A stretch of DNA of 64,000 nucleotides, taken from assembly GCF_016595495.1 (NCBI RefSeq), contig NZ_JAENIM010000037.1, positions 30,633 through 94,632 of the forward strand. The letters run 5' to 3'. Positions 34,009 to 43,297 of this stretch are shown piece by piece (the stretch's first letter is position 1; every line of letters begins with the position of its first letter). The DNA is from Persicirhabdus sediminis (GTDB lineage Bacteria > Verrucomicrobiota > Verrucomicrobiia > Verrucomicrobiales > Akkermansiaceae). Both the position numbers and the translations under genes were made by a program. The notes below the pieces were generated by a model. That model was not told where the DNA came from. It searched no databases and saw only the letters and a program-made list of their open reading frames with translations.

Positions 34009-34044
34009 ACGCCCTAGCTGGTTCATTCCAGCTAGGGCGTTTTT
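34009..34044 (+). terminator. Terminator whose stem is an inverted AGCTGG pair
   Basis: A perfect 13-bp stem, ACGCCCTAGCTGG (34009-34021) with CCAGCTAGGGCGT (34028-34040), loop TTCATT, then T5. Each arm contains CTAGCTGG, the core also found in the 14-bp tandem array. Confidence 0.93.
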
Positions 34045-34111
34045 GTCTCAGGCCATTTGAGCTGAATGCTATCACCTTGCCATCACCAGCTAGCCAGCCT
34101 ATATCATTTCC

Positions 34112-34534
34112 ATGGCTGACTCACTTTGGATGCGACTTAGAAATGAAAACTGGAACCAGCTAGAATGTGCTTCAGGTAGCGCCTCTAGCATTCCTAAATT
34201 CTTGCAAAACCTAGCATCTCGCAAAGCCGCACGCGCCATGAAAGCCAGCCACGACCTGTGGTCAGCTCTCGGTGTAAATCACGACTCACTCTGCTCAGCT
34301 AACGAAGTTACCTTCCCCTACCTTTTGGAAATTCTGTATATCTCAGAAGTAGAAATCCAATGCGAGATCCTCGATCTAATCATCCCTATCTGCAAACACG
34401 CTGATAGCGCCAGCTGGAAAACTCCAGCTAGCAAAGAACTGTCTAACCATCACCCGCTGATAAAAAAACTCAGCTTCTCAAAAGACGAAATGCTTGCCGA
34501 GAAATCCCAGCAAGCATTCGAGCTTATTGATTAG
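34112..34534 (+). CDS. Small HEAT-like helical protein
   Basis: 140 aa with no signal peptide. The opening WNQLECASGSASSIPKFLQNL, then LWSALGVNHDSLCSANEVTFPYLLEIL, follows the pattern of a bacterial family with 'W..L..A.G.A..VP..L..L' and a later 'A..P.LLELL' helix pair, related to HEAT/ARM repeats. Such proteins probably mediate protein-protein contacts. I know no firm function. The gene stands alone between the hpf terminator and the convergent sulfatase gene, whose stop is 15 bp away. Confidence 0.6.
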   Translation: MADSLWMRLRNENWNQLECASGSASSIPKFLQNLASRKAARAMKASHDLWSALGVNHDSLCSANEVTFPYLLEILYISEVEIQCEILDLIIPICKHADSASWKTPASKELSNHHPLIKKLSFSKDEMLAEKSQQAFELID

Positions 34535-34549
34535 AATTCAGGTATAGAA

Positions 34550-36103
34550 CTATTTCACCAGCGCCTTGGCCTCATCGTACTGAGCCCAAGAATTACCTCC
34601 CTCGTTCTGCTGCGCAGCACCAGGAGTCGAGCGACCGCTCTCTACCAGCTGGATAAACTCAGCGTGTACTGCTTTCACCACTTCAGGATGCTGGGCAAAT
34701 AAATTCACACTCTCCTCTGCATCAGCATGCATGTCGTAAAGTTGAACGTCGCTAGCTGGAGAAACTGGCGCATCCTTTGGATTCTTACGGCGGCTGCCAC
34801 CGTCAGCATCGTAGATCATCTTCCACTTCCCAGATCTGATAGAGAACTTACCACAATCAGAATGGTGAATCACAGCCCCCCGAGCTTTGTCATCTGCATC
34901 AGCGCCCTGCAGAGATGGATAGAAACTAACACTATCTTCAGCCGTATTGTCGCTGTAACTAGCGCCGATAATATCAGCTGCCGTCGCAAACAGATCAGTC
35001 GTGCAGATCAGCTGATCGCTAACACTATTCGCCTTCACCGCAGCTGGCCAGCTGACAATAAATGGCACTCGGTGACCGCCCTCAAACAAACAGCCCTTGA
35101 GCCCTTTGTATTGAGCGCTTGGAAAATGGCCAGCAGCTTGCAGTTTGCTAAAGCCTCCTTTTGGCGAGCAGCCATTGTCAGCGGTGAAGATCATAATGGT
35201 ATTTTCTTCAAAGCCACCTTTTTTCAAGGCCGCTGAAATCTCTCCAACAACCCAGTCAGTCTCCAAACAAAAATCAGCGTAGTCGTTCAGCCCACTCTTA
35301 TTCTTAAATTCATCGCGTGGCGTGATCGGTGAATGCGGTGAAGGCAGTGGCATATATAAGAAAAATGGTTTGTCTTTCTTCTGCTGTAAAATCCACTCAG
35401 ATGCTTTGTTAGCTAGAGTCGTTAGCAGTTCTTCCTGCTCGAAGTTTTTCCCTACCCAGCCAATGTTAGCGTCATAAAACCGCTCTTTAAACTTCGCTTT
35501 ATCCGTATACAGCTCCATCTCACCATCTACTTTGCGGTTCTCGATATAGGCGTGAGGTGCCATGTTAAATGAAGCCGAGATTCCATAGTAATAATCAAAG
35601 CCAACATCATTAGGTCCGTTGACAATATCGCCCTGGAAATCGACATTCTTGCCCAAACGGTCTAACTTTTCAACTCCCTGCTTGAGCGGCCAGTCCATGC
35701 CTAAATGCCACTTCCCAACACATGCCGTCGCATATCCATTTTTCTGTAACAGCTTGCCTACCGTCTCACGCTCAGGATCAATCAAGTGAGCTGAGAAACC
35801 ACCTAGCACATTGCTTTTCTTTGTTGTGCGCCAGCAATAACGCCCAGTAAGAATCCCGTAGCGAGTCGGCGTACAAACACTGGAATTCGTGTGGGCATCG
35901 ATAAAACTCATCCCCTGCTTTGCTAGACTATCAATATGCGGTGTAATGATTTTACCAGCTGGATTTTGTGACGACACATCGCCTATGCCCATGTCATCCG
36001 CGAGGATGTACACAATATTTGGTTTTTGAGCCGCTGTTGCGCCAGCGACCATCATCCCAGCCAGACAGCTCAAGGTGATGTAATCTATTGGTTTTTTCTT
36101 CAT
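34550..36103 (-). CDS. Secreted sulfatase (arylsulfatase family S1)
   Basis: 517 aa with a signal peptide (about 1-25, ATAAQ). The calcium-binding N-terminus PNIVYILADDMG includes Asp36 and Asp37. The formylglycine motif C-x-P-x-R is C77-TPT-R81, so it needs an anaerobic- or FGE-type maturase encoded elsewhere. GRYCWRT follows, and further S1 motifs are GKWHLG near 131 and the TADNGCSPKGG region near 306. It removes sulfate esters, probably from algal or host polysaccharides, in the periplasm or outside. A fucosidase (52507) and a GH36-like enzyme (45152) nearby fit use of sulfated fucose- or galactose-rich glycans, though they are separate transcripts. Confidence 0.92.
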   Translation of the reverse strand: MKKKPIDYITLSCLAGMMVAGATAAQKPNIVYILADDMGIGDVSSQNPAGKIITPHIDSLAKQGMSFIDAHTNSSVCTPTRYGILTGRYCWRTTKKSNVLGGFSAHLIDPERETVGKLLQKNGYATACVGKWHLGMDWPLKQGVEKLDRLGKNVDFQGDIVNGPNDVGFDYYYGISASFNMAPHAYIENRKVDGEMELYTDKAKFKERFYDANIGWVGKNFEQEELLTTLANKASEWILQQKKDKPFFLYMPLPSPHSPITPRDEFKNKSGLNDYADFCLETDWVVGEISAALKKGGFEENTIMIFTADNGCSPKGGFSKLQAAGHFPSAQYKGLKGCLFEGGHRVPFIVSWPAAVKANSVSDQLICTTDLFATAADIIGASYSDNTAEDSVSFYPSLQGADADDKARGAVIHHSDCGKFSIRSGKWKMIYDADGGSRRKNPKDAPVSPASDVQLYDMHADAEESVNLFAQHPEVVKAVHAEFIQLVESGRSTPGAAQQNEGGNSWAQYDEAKALVK

Positions 36104-36322
36104 CTTTATTTAGATAATAAATTTGTGCTCGCTGGCTCCACTAGAGAAAATCCAGCATCTAGCAAATGGCTACTCACATACCCACTCAACGTTTACATAG
36201 AATATTAGTTTTTATATTTGTCACCATGATGCGTCCAGAGAATATTTTCCAAATCAATTATCACAGAGTCCACCAAACACGATAGATTTGAACAATTTGT
36301 ACGCGCTAAAGTCTAAAACATC

Positions 36323-37663
36323 ATGCACTCCCAACTTGCTAGACTTCCATCCTATTTCAAATACCTCACTAGCTTGATCATTGCTCTAGCCAGCTTGTGG
36401 TTCTTCATTCTGCCTGGTATAACAGCCAGTTGGTACATCGCTACCGACAAGGGGCTCAACAGCTCAGCTGACTCTGCATTTCTATGGAACCGCCATCCAG
36501 CTATCAGCAAACAATATGCTAAATATTGCCGTGAACGCATCGACTCAGAAGTAGCAGCTAGCCTAACGGTGGATCAACTCGAAGCCACCGAGTGGCCATT
36601 GTTTGGCTCCGTCTTCTACCTCTGGGCGACTGAAAACATGCAATCCAGCTGGGAAAAGAACCCGTCACTCTCTAATCAGGCTCCAGCTATTTACGCCAGA
36701 GAGGCCATCGACTCAGCAAAAGACCTGGTCCTCGACCCTAACCACGCCAAATGGGTCATCGACCACTACGGCAAAGATCAATATTTAGAGCATGATAATG
36801 TTTTCTACCGCATGCTCTGTATGCAGGCCATTATTTCACATCACAACCTAACGGGTGAAACCAAACATTTGCCCTTCCTGCGCGATCAAGTCAGTAAATT
36901 CACAGCAGAATTAGAAGCTTCACCTCACGGGCTGCTAGACGACTATCCACACCAGTGTTACCCTACAGATGTTTTGGCTGCTATTGATGCCATCAAACGA
37001 GCTGACCCAATATTAGGTAGCGATCATAGCGAGTTTATCAAGCGAGCTCAGCGTGGTTTCACCGGAAAGTTAGCCGCCCCCAATGGCCTACCAGCTTACT
37101 CAGCAAACAAAAATACTGGCTATCGACTAGACGACTCACGCGGTTGTTCTAACTCATACATGACGACAGCGGCGGTCACACTCTGGCCAGCCAAGGCAGC
37201 TCAATGGTACCAGACTTATCGCAAGGATTATTGGCAAGCAGGCTGGTTCGCTTCTGGCTTTCGTGAGTTTCCACACGACCAAGGCTATGACTATTACCAA
37301 GACATTGACTCCGGCCCAGTACTGCACGGCCTCGGCACGGCTGCCACCGCCTTTGGAATGGGGGCCGCTAGAGCCAACGGTGACTACGGCACAGCTGGCA
37401 GCTTGGCCTACCAAATGATCGCCGCTAGCTGGCCACTGCCAAATGGCCAGCTAAAATTCCCTCAGCTATTTTCCAAGCCAGAGCATTCCCGTCACCTAGG
37501 TGAAGTGGGTATACTCTATCAGCTTAGCCATACACCGCCGGCGAATATGAACTATAACCAAACAAGCAAAACCAGCTGGAGTGTCTACGCCATGCTAGCG
37601 GGCTATTTTATTCTCGGTCTGCCGCTCCTATATATCTCGTGGAGATTGATTAGAAAAAAGTAA
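36323..37663 (+). CDS. Membrane protein with large extracytoplasmic helical domain
   Basis: 446 aa. An N-terminal membrane segment lies near residues 14-36 and a C-terminal one near 420-440, followed by a basic KK tail. Between them is a roughly 380-residue domain rich in Trp, Tyr and His with several helical pairs (YAREAIDSAKDLVLD near 125, DYPHQCYPTDVLAAIDAIKRAD near 210), which looks like an alpha/alpha toroid as in linalool dehydratase-like or glycan-active enzymes. This is fold-level inspection only. It converges with the heme-protein gene ending at 37675, 11 bp away. No function can be given. Confidence 0.6.
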   Translation: MHSQLARLPSYFKYLTSLIIALASLWFFILPGITASWYIATDKGLNSSADSAFLWNRHPAISKQYAKYCRERIDSEVAASLTVDQLEATEWPLFGSVFYLWATENMQSSWEKNPSLSNQAPAIYAREAIDSAKDLVLDPNHAKWVIDHYGKDQYLEHDNVFYRMLCMQAIISHHNLTGETKHLPFLRDQVSKFTAELEASPHGLLDDYPHQCYPTDVLAAIDAIKRADPILGSDHSEFIKRAQRGFTGKLAAPNGLPAYSANKNTGYRLDDSRGCSNSYMTTAAVTLWPAKAAQWYQTYRKDYWQAGWFASGFREFPHDQGYDYYQDIDSGPVLHGLGTAATAFGMGAARANGDYGTAGSLAYQMIAASWPLPNGQLKFPQLFSKPEHSRHLGEVGILYQLSHTPPANMNYNQTSKTSWSVYAMLAGYFILGLPLLYISWRLIRKK

Positions 37664-37674
37664 TCTCCTAACTC

Positions 37675-39984
37675 TTACTTAAAGTCATCCGCTGTATAAA
37701 GCTGCTCTCCACGGCTTTCTGTTTTCTCTCGCCACTCGCTAACGAAACCAGAACTAATCGCACTGCTTTGATTCCCCCAGGCATTGCGGATGTAGGTCAT
37801 CACATCAGCTAAATCTTGGTCTGAAATCGTCGGGTTCGCAGCTAACCCTGGCATGCTTAATGCAGGCGCATACTTTTCACCACTAACAACAATAGGCCCC
37901 TGTAAACCTCTCAGCAGTACTTTCACTAATCGTTCTTTGCTCCCCGTCACCCAATCAGATGCAGCCAGCGGCGGCCCTAAGTTAGGCAAGCCCGCGCCAT
38001 CCATCCCATGGCAGCCTAGACAGGCAGCCTTACCCTGATAGATTTCTTTACCTCTCTCGAATGACGCTAACGCTTTAGCTCTCAGATTAACGGCAGCTGG
38101 CTTATTCGAAGATTGCGACTGCTTAATTGCCTCGGCAACATATTCATCAAATCTATCATTATTAGTTAGCTGATGCTTCACGGTAAATTCAAGATATTCA
38201 TTCAAGCGCCCGCCTATACCACTAAGGGCAGCAGCATTAAGCGCATCGTTACCTTCGCCGTCAACTAGCACCTTAGCTAACTCCAACCATGACTCGCTTG
38301 AGCCAATACGCGCTAGAGACCTAGCTCGGTAGAGTTTATAGCTATCATTTGCCTCTATCAGCATGGCACTAACTTCAGCCAACTCACTGGCATCACACTT
38401 CGGAGCCAACTCAAAGCCCGTCATCCTAACCCGCTCATCACTGTCATTCAGAGCAGATTTAATAGCCGCTGAATTGACCGCATTCAAACCGTCCAAAGTC
38501 CACAACGCATGAATCTTAGCCTCTGAGCTGCGTCCTTGATCTACCAGCTTATTCAACAATGGCACTATCATTAGATCGCCACTTTCCACAAGTAGACGCT
38601 GCGCGATATCGCGCCAAACTCCATTCGGGTGAGCTAGATAATTAAATATTTTCAGATTACTCAGACCTTCTAACTTAGGAACTTCGCTAGCTGGATTTTC
38701 AGCCCAGCGCAGGCGATAAATCCGTCCCGTATTGTCGTTATCCTGATCTAACTTCCGGCTAGCATATTGTTTACGTAGATAGCTGGTCATATACACCTTG
38801 TGCTGCAGCAAACCAAAATACATATCGACAACCCAAAGTGTGCCGTCGGGCCCGGTATAAACATTGACCGGTCTGAACCGCTCGTCCGTGGAAGCCAAAA
38901 TTTCCCTGCCGTCAAACGCATCATTAGCTAGAACCTTATTGTAAGCTGGAAAATTCACCTTGAATGCTTTCACCACATTGGCGGCTGGCTCACCAGACAC
39001 TGCTAGCTGGCTATATTCAGCTGGAAAATTCTCACCTCGATAATAGGCCACGCCACTCGCTGCTGTTGGAGAATGCATTTTGCCTTCGTCATCTAGCAAC
39101 TTACCCTGATAAGCTCGGTTAATCCCTGGATTCATGCGAATCGGGTAGAGATTCTTACCTCCAATTCTCGCGCCATCAGCCAACTTTGCAGGCTGGTAGT
39201 TAGAGTTCCCTTTGAAGAACTGCGGAATATAAAAATCCGCCGCCATCAGCGTACTATTGCTGTTGTAATAGAGCCGCCCGTCGTTATCTTTTGAAATGCC
39301 AAATTGACCACGAAACTTCGTTGGCTCTTTTTTCCAACTGCCGTCTATTCGACGATAGCGATTTCCTGACTTTGCACTATAAAACCAGTTATCGTGACCG
39401 TAAATCAGGCCATTTGCCTTGTGCTCAGGATTGCCTCCTTTAGCGTAATCTTCATCGATCAAGACCGCTGACCCCACAGGCTCCAGCCCATTCCGCTCGA
39501 TGAAATAGAGCGAGTCACCAGAGGTGTACAGTACACCTCCATAAGCTAGCGCCACAGCCCGAGGCAATACCAGATCATCTAAAAAAACAGTCTGTTTATC
39601 GTAATTACCATCACCAGTAGAATCTTCTAAAATCGAGATCCTGCCATTGGCGCGATCTTCTCCATTGCCGTCCAGATCAGGCATGTAGGAGCGCATTTCT
39701 ACCACCCAAACACGACCATTGGCATCGATAGCCATCGCAATGGGTTTATCTAGCAGAGGATTGGATATGACTGGTTCAACAACAAATCCGTCAGCCACTT
39801 GAAAGCTCTTCATCGCTTCAGCTAGGTCCAAATGAGGAGCTGGCGGAATTTTATCTGCTGAAATGGGATCCAGCTGCTCAGCTGGGTTCTGTCTATCGCC
39901 TTGCTGGCCGATAGCTAAAAGTGATGAGCTCAATAATACAAGGGAGACCCGCTTGATAGTCACCGTGAGAGTAGTAGCTAGCAT
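37675..39984 (-). CDS. PVC-type heme-binding dehydrogenase-like protein
   Basis: 769 aa with a signal sequence (about 1-26). Residues about 45-425 form a sugar-dehydrogenase-like beta-propeller (MAIDANGRVWVVEMRSYMPD near 81, GPDGTLWVVDMYFG near 370). HEAT-like helices occupy about 440-640, and a C-terminal cytochrome c domain carries the heme site CLGCH near 654 with a downstream Met ligand candidate in ALSMPG. This three-part layout is a hallmark of Planctomycetes and Verrucomicrobia. It is thought to oxidise sugars or sugar derivatives in the periplasm, passing electrons to the c heme. The DUF1080 gene lies just upstream on the same strand (32 bp) and is probably cotranscribed. Confidence 0.9.
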   Translation of the reverse strand: MLATTLTVTIKRVSLVLLSSSLLAIGQQGDRQNPAEQLDPISADKIPPAPHLDLAEAMKSFQVADGFVVEPVISNPLLDKPIAMAIDANGRVWVVEMRSYMPDLDGNGEDRANGRISILEDSTGDGNYDKQTVFLDDLVLPRAVALAYGGVLYTSGDSLYFIERNGLEPVGSAVLIDEDYAKGGNPEHKANGLIYGHDNWFYSAKSGNRYRRIDGSWKKEPTKFRGQFGISKDNDGRLYYNSNSTLMAADFYIPQFFKGNSNYQPAKLADGARIGGKNLYPIRMNPGINRAYQGKLLDDEGKMHSPTAASGVAYYRGENFPAEYSQLAVSGEPAANVVKAFKVNFPAYNKVLANDAFDGREILASTDERFRPVNVYTGPDGTLWVVDMYFGLLQHKVYMTSYLRKQYASRKLDQDNDNTGRIYRLRWAENPASEVPKLEGLSNLKIFNYLAHPNGVWRDIAQRLLVESGDLMIVPLLNKLVDQGRSSEAKIHALWTLDGLNAVNSAAIKSALNDSDERVRMTGFELAPKCDASELAEVSAMLIEANDSYKLYRARSLARIGSSESWLELAKVLVDGEGNDALNAAALSGIGGRLNEYLEFTVKHQLTNNDRFDEYVAEAIKQSQSSNKPAAVNLRAKALASFERGKEIYQGKAACLGCHGMDGAGLPNLGPPLAASDWVTGSKERLVKVLLRGLQGPIVVSGEKYAPALSMPGLAANPTISDQDLADVMTYIRNAWGNQSSAISSGFVSEWREKTESRGEQLYTADDFK

Positions 39985-40016
39985 GAGAATATAGGGTGGG
40001 ATGCTAGATAAATAAG

Positions 40017-40703
40017 CTACTTAGCTGCGAGCTCCTTAATGCGCAGGTTACGCCAGCTAACATCACAGGATTTGCCACCGTGCACCTGCAGCCCAAAGAA
40101 GCCATCCGCTGTTTTCAGCTTGTCATTTTCTTCTGTATATTCAGCGCGCAGTTCACCATTCAGCCAGATTTTCACCTGTTTTCCTTCACAGCGAATAACG
40201 ATATCATTCCAGTCGTCAGTCTTAAATAGGCGAGTTCCCTGTTCTGTGAATTCTTTAGACTGCTCAGCATCTTTTTTGTCGGGCACCAGCCAACCGCGGC
40301 GTGCTTCGTCATAGATGCCAGCAGTCCAGTTACGCTCTTTATTATCGTGCTCGCACTGGTAGCCCGTCACTCTATCTTTTTTCTCAGGATTCTTAAACCC
40401 AGCTCGGAACATCACACCTGAATTACCAGACAGGTCATTAAACTTCATCTGAAAGCGAAACTCAAAGTCGCTATAGTTCTTTTGTGTGATGAGAAAAGTA
40501 TTTCCCTTCACTTCTTTTCCAAATCCACGAATCGTGCCGTCGACCACCTCAAACTCGCCTGTCCCGCCAGTTGTTTCCCAGCCAGCTAGAGTTTTGCCAT
40601 CAAATAATGACGTAAATTCAGGTTCCAGTTCAAAGGCTCCAGCTAGTGCTGAACAACCTATAAGAAACGACAGTGTGAGAGATTTAATATTAATTGGGAT
40701 CAT
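40017..40703 (-). CDS. DUF1080 (3-keto-disaccharide hydrolase-like) protein
   Basis: 228 aa from the ATG at 40703 (MIPINIKSLTLSF), which gives a clean signal peptide ending at AGA-FE; the frame back to 40730 adds nine residues before it. The single domain starts FTSLFDGKTLAGWETTGG near 35 and ends YGLQVHGGK-like FFGLQVHGGKSCDVSWRNLRIKEL, the signature of DUF1080/LamG-fold proteins. Some members hydrolyse 3-keto-glucosides. Being directly upstream of the PVC heme dehydrogenase, it suggests a two-step route: oxidation of a glycoside, then cleavage of the 3-keto product. That order is inference. Confidence 0.88.
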   Translation of the reverse strand: MIPINIKSLTLSFLIGCSALAGAFELEPEFTSLFDGKTLAGWETTGGTGEFEVVDGTIRGFGKEVKGNTFLITQKNYSDFEFRFQMKFNDLSGNSGVMFRAGFKNPEKKDRVTGYQCEHDNKERNWTAGIYDEARRGWLVPDKKDAEQSKEFTEQGTRLFKTDDWNDIVIRCEGKQVKIWLNGELRAEYTEENDKLKTADGFFGLQVHGGKSCDVSWRNLRIKELAAK

Positions 40704-40744
40704 AGGGTATATACTTACGTTCAATACCACATACCCATTTCATA

Positions 40745-41194
40745 TTAATCATTCAAGCCCATAACGAAATCCAGCAACAAGGTCTGTAAAGTACAATAAA
40801 ACCGGTCTCTAATATAGGCATTTCGCGACACATCATCTTCCATCACCAAATCGCCTTTGCTGTGTAATTGATACTCTCGCTCAAGCCGTAGCCGCGCCTG
40901 ATTCAGCGCACTATACCACGCGTCACCAGATGATTTCTCAATATGCAAACTACCTAACTCCTTCGCTGCTTTCACCGCTTTCCCAACAATTGCCAAGTGA
41001 CCGTAGAACATTTCCCACAGCTCAGGGCTCATCAACTCGTCCCAGTCATCACTCGCTTCCATCAACTCGGCAAGCTCAGCTGACAATACTTCCGGCTGCC
41101 CAGCGTCCGTTAGAATCATCTCCAGCACTTCGATATCATGATCGGCCTCCAGCTCAACTTTGAGCCCACCCTCTAATGTAGGAACTACCTTCAT
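40745..41194 (-). CDS. DUF2017-like protein next to ClpS
   Basis: 149 aa, acidic and soluble, mostly helical. The pattern of a short N-terminal strand pair (MKVVPTLEGGLKVELE), then acidic helices and a C-terminal FYCTLQTLLLDFVMGL helix fits the DUF2017 family, which is encoded next to clpS in many genomes. Its ATG overlaps the clpS stop by 4 bp (41191-41194), so translation is coupled. A role as regulator or partner of ClpS/ClpAP proteolysis is plausible from context only. Confidence 0.75.
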   Translation of the reverse strand: MKVVPTLEGGLKVELEADHDIEVLEMILTDAGQPEVLSAELAELMEASDDWDELMSPELWEMFYGHLAIVGKAVKAAKELGSLHIEKSSGDAWYSALNQARLRLEREYQLHSKGDLVMEDDVSRNAYIRDRFYCTLQTLLLDFVMGLND

Positions 41195-41484
41195 TTTACT
41201 TTTTCCATGGTAGCTCGCAGCTGCTTTGCGTGCAACTGAGAGACATAAAGTTCAGCCTTCTCAAAATTGCCCGACCATACAATCGAGCGCCCTTGCTCAT
41301 GCACTTCCATCATCATTCGCTCCGCTTTTTCAGCTGGGTAACCAAAGACTTTTTGAAGAACTAAAGTCACGTACCCCATCAAATTCACAGGGTCATTCAA
41401 GACCACAACATTCCAGGGAAGATCAACCTTCTCTTGAACTTTTGTCTGGTTTTCAATCTTGGGAGCTACCGCAGCTTTCATCAT
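41191..41484 (-). CDS. clpS: ATP-dependent Clp protease adaptor ClpS
   Basis: 97 aa. The ClpS core is clear: PWNVVVLNDPVNLMGYVTLVLQ near residues 23-44, with the substrate-contact Asp/Pro in the NDPVN turn, then FGYPAEKAERMMMEVHEQGRSIVW near 47-70. ClpS delivers N-degron proteins to ClpA/ClpC. The helix 'MMMEVHEQG' contains the His of the amino-acid pocket. The N-terminal extension has several Lys and Val residues, as usual. It overlaps the DUF2017 gene by 4 bp. A clpA gene is not in this window. Confidence 0.93.
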   Translation of the reverse strand: MMKAAVAPKIENQTKVQEKVDLPWNVVVLNDPVNLMGYVTLVLQKVFGYPAEKAERMMMEVHEQGRSIVWSGNFEKAELYVSQLHAKQLRATMEKVK

Positions 41485-41564
41485 TTGATGCAGAACGTGC
41501 CACAGAACCTGCCAGCTGTCACGTTTTGTGTGTGGCTTTAGTCATACCACCGCGCTTGTTATAT

Positions 41565-43076
41565 TTACGCACCGCCAGTTCTAAGATCTTCAAATGCACG
41601 CCCCAGATGTTGGAGAACATCTGTGGCTAACACAGACTCCTCGGAACAACCTCCAATGCTCACCGCTAGCTCTGCAGCGCGACCACATGCCCATGATCCA
41701 AGGCGTGCCGCTTCAAACTGGCTGAGACCTCTAGCAAGACATGCACCAATCACGCCACTCAGTACATCCCCTTGTCCTCCTGAAGCCATGCCAGCATGTC
41801 CAGTAGCATTCACGCAAATAGGGAAATGTCGCCTAGTGATGATCGTCTTGCTCCCCTTGTACAACAAGGTGCTAGGATAGAGGGCGCAAAACAGTTTGGC
41901 AATTTGCTCACGCGTATAGCCAGTCGTTTCCGGCAGCAGCCTTTTCATTTCGCCAGGATGTGGAGTCAGCACCACGTTAGCTGTTAGCAACTCCTGCTCA
42001 CCTGCTGCAGCGATGCGATTCAAAGCATCTGCATCCAACACCATTGGTTTTGTTAAATTTTTCAGAAATTCACAAAATTGCCCCTGCTCAGATTGATTGC
42101 CCACGCCAATACCTGGCCCGACAACATAGGAATCTGTTGGATAGGGGTAAACTTCTTCATAGCTAGTACATGGCACCACCATCACTTCTGCTGGTAGCAT
42201 GCCTACAATTTGGTTGTAGATACTAGCTGAAACAAATAAGCGCACAATGCCAGCTCCCGCGCGCAGGGCTCCAGTCGCCGCTAACACAGCCGCACCTAAC
42301 ATCCCTCTAGAGCCTGCAACTATGGAAACCGTTCCCGCATTTCCTTTATGATATTCATGATCGCGCCGCAGCACATTGGGAACTAAGCTTTGTGCTGAAT
42401 TCAAACAGACATCAGGACTAGCAATACCACTCAAATCTAACTCAGGTAATTCAACTAATGCAATTCTGCCAACATGGTTACAGGCTGAACTCTGCAACAA
42501 GCCAACTTTGGCAGCCCCAACAGTCACTGTATAATCAGCTATAACAGCTCCGTGATAAACTGAGCCCGTATTGCCGTCGATACCAGAAGGCAAGTCCATC
42601 GCCACAGTATAGGCTCCTCTTGTTAGCCTCAGCTGGTTCATTTTCTTTGATAGTTCCAGCAATGGACCACGCAGTGGACCAGATGCCCCAACTCCCAATA
42701 AACCGTCTAATAAAACAAGTGGGCCAGGCAGCGCACCAGAAGCTCGTTCTTCTAGCTGCTCAAGTGTACGCACACCATCACCACCTAACATTTTGCGCAT
42801 TTGCACTGATAGCTTCTTTAGTCGCTTCTCTTGCCCCGCGCATTCAACCGCCACCTTCCAGCCCCACTGACGTAGATAGCGCAGAGCAACCAGAGCATCG
42901 CCACCATTATGGCCAGTTCCAATAAATCCAACCACCTTTCCTGGGCGGGGGAAAAAGCTAGCTACTACTTTTGCAATCTCGCGGCCAGCATGCTCCATCA
43001 ACGACTCCTCGCTAACGCCACTTTTGATAAGTAGCGCCTCTGCAGACCTCATTTGCTCACACGTCACAGCTAGCAT
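41565..43076 (-). CDS. nnr: Bifunctional NAD(P)H-hydrate epimerase/dehydratase
   Basis: 503 aa, the fused YjeF form. The N-terminal epimerase (about 1-215) has GTGHNGGDALVALRYL near 53 and MDLPSGIDGNTG near 159. The C-terminal dehydratase (about 230-500) has SRGMLGAAVLAATGALRAGAG near 255, VGPGIGVG near 318, VLDADALN near 343, TPHPGEMKRLLPE near 371 and the nucleotide site NATGHAGMASGGQGDVLSGVI near 421. It repairs hydrated NADH and NADPH in the cytoplasm using ADP or ATP. It is a single gene, 81 bp upstream of clpS on the same strand. Confidence 0.95.
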   Translation of the reverse strand: MLAVTCEQMRSAEALLIKSGVSEESLMEHAGREIAKVVASFFPRPGKVVGFIGTGHNGGDALVALRYLRQWGWKVAVECAGQEKRLKKLSVQMRKMLGGDGVRTLEQLEERASGALPGPLVLLDGLLGVGASGPLRGPLLELSKKMNQLRLTRGAYTVAMDLPSGIDGNTGSVYHGAVIADYTVTVGAAKVGLLQSSACNHVGRIALVELPELDLSGIASPDVCLNSAQSLVPNVLRRDHEYHKGNAGTVSIVAGSRGMLGAAVLAATGALRAGAGIVRLFVSASIYNQIVGMLPAEVMVVPCTSYEEVYPYPTDSYVVGPGIGVGNQSEQGQFCEFLKNLTKPMVLDADALNRIAAAGEQELLTANVVLTPHPGEMKRLLPETTGYTREQIAKLFCALYPSTLLYKGSKTIITRRHFPICVNATGHAGMASGGQGDVLSGVIGACLARGLSQFEAARLGSWACGRAAELAVSIGGCSEESVLATDVLQHLGRAFEDLRTGGA

Positions 43077-43297
43077 GCGATTAGTTTATCGTGAGTCATT
43101 TCGCAATAGCAAGCACTGGCTTGCCCGTATCAAAATTCACTGTTGAGCAAAATTTATTAAAATCAGTCGTAAACTCTTCAGCCCACAATCAAATACGCAC
43201 ATTAGCTAACTCATTGAAAAATGAGCCTTGGTGAAAAAAATTCACTCTCACCCAAACTTGGGTAATCAAAATACGATAAACTAAAACTTTAGCCCAA

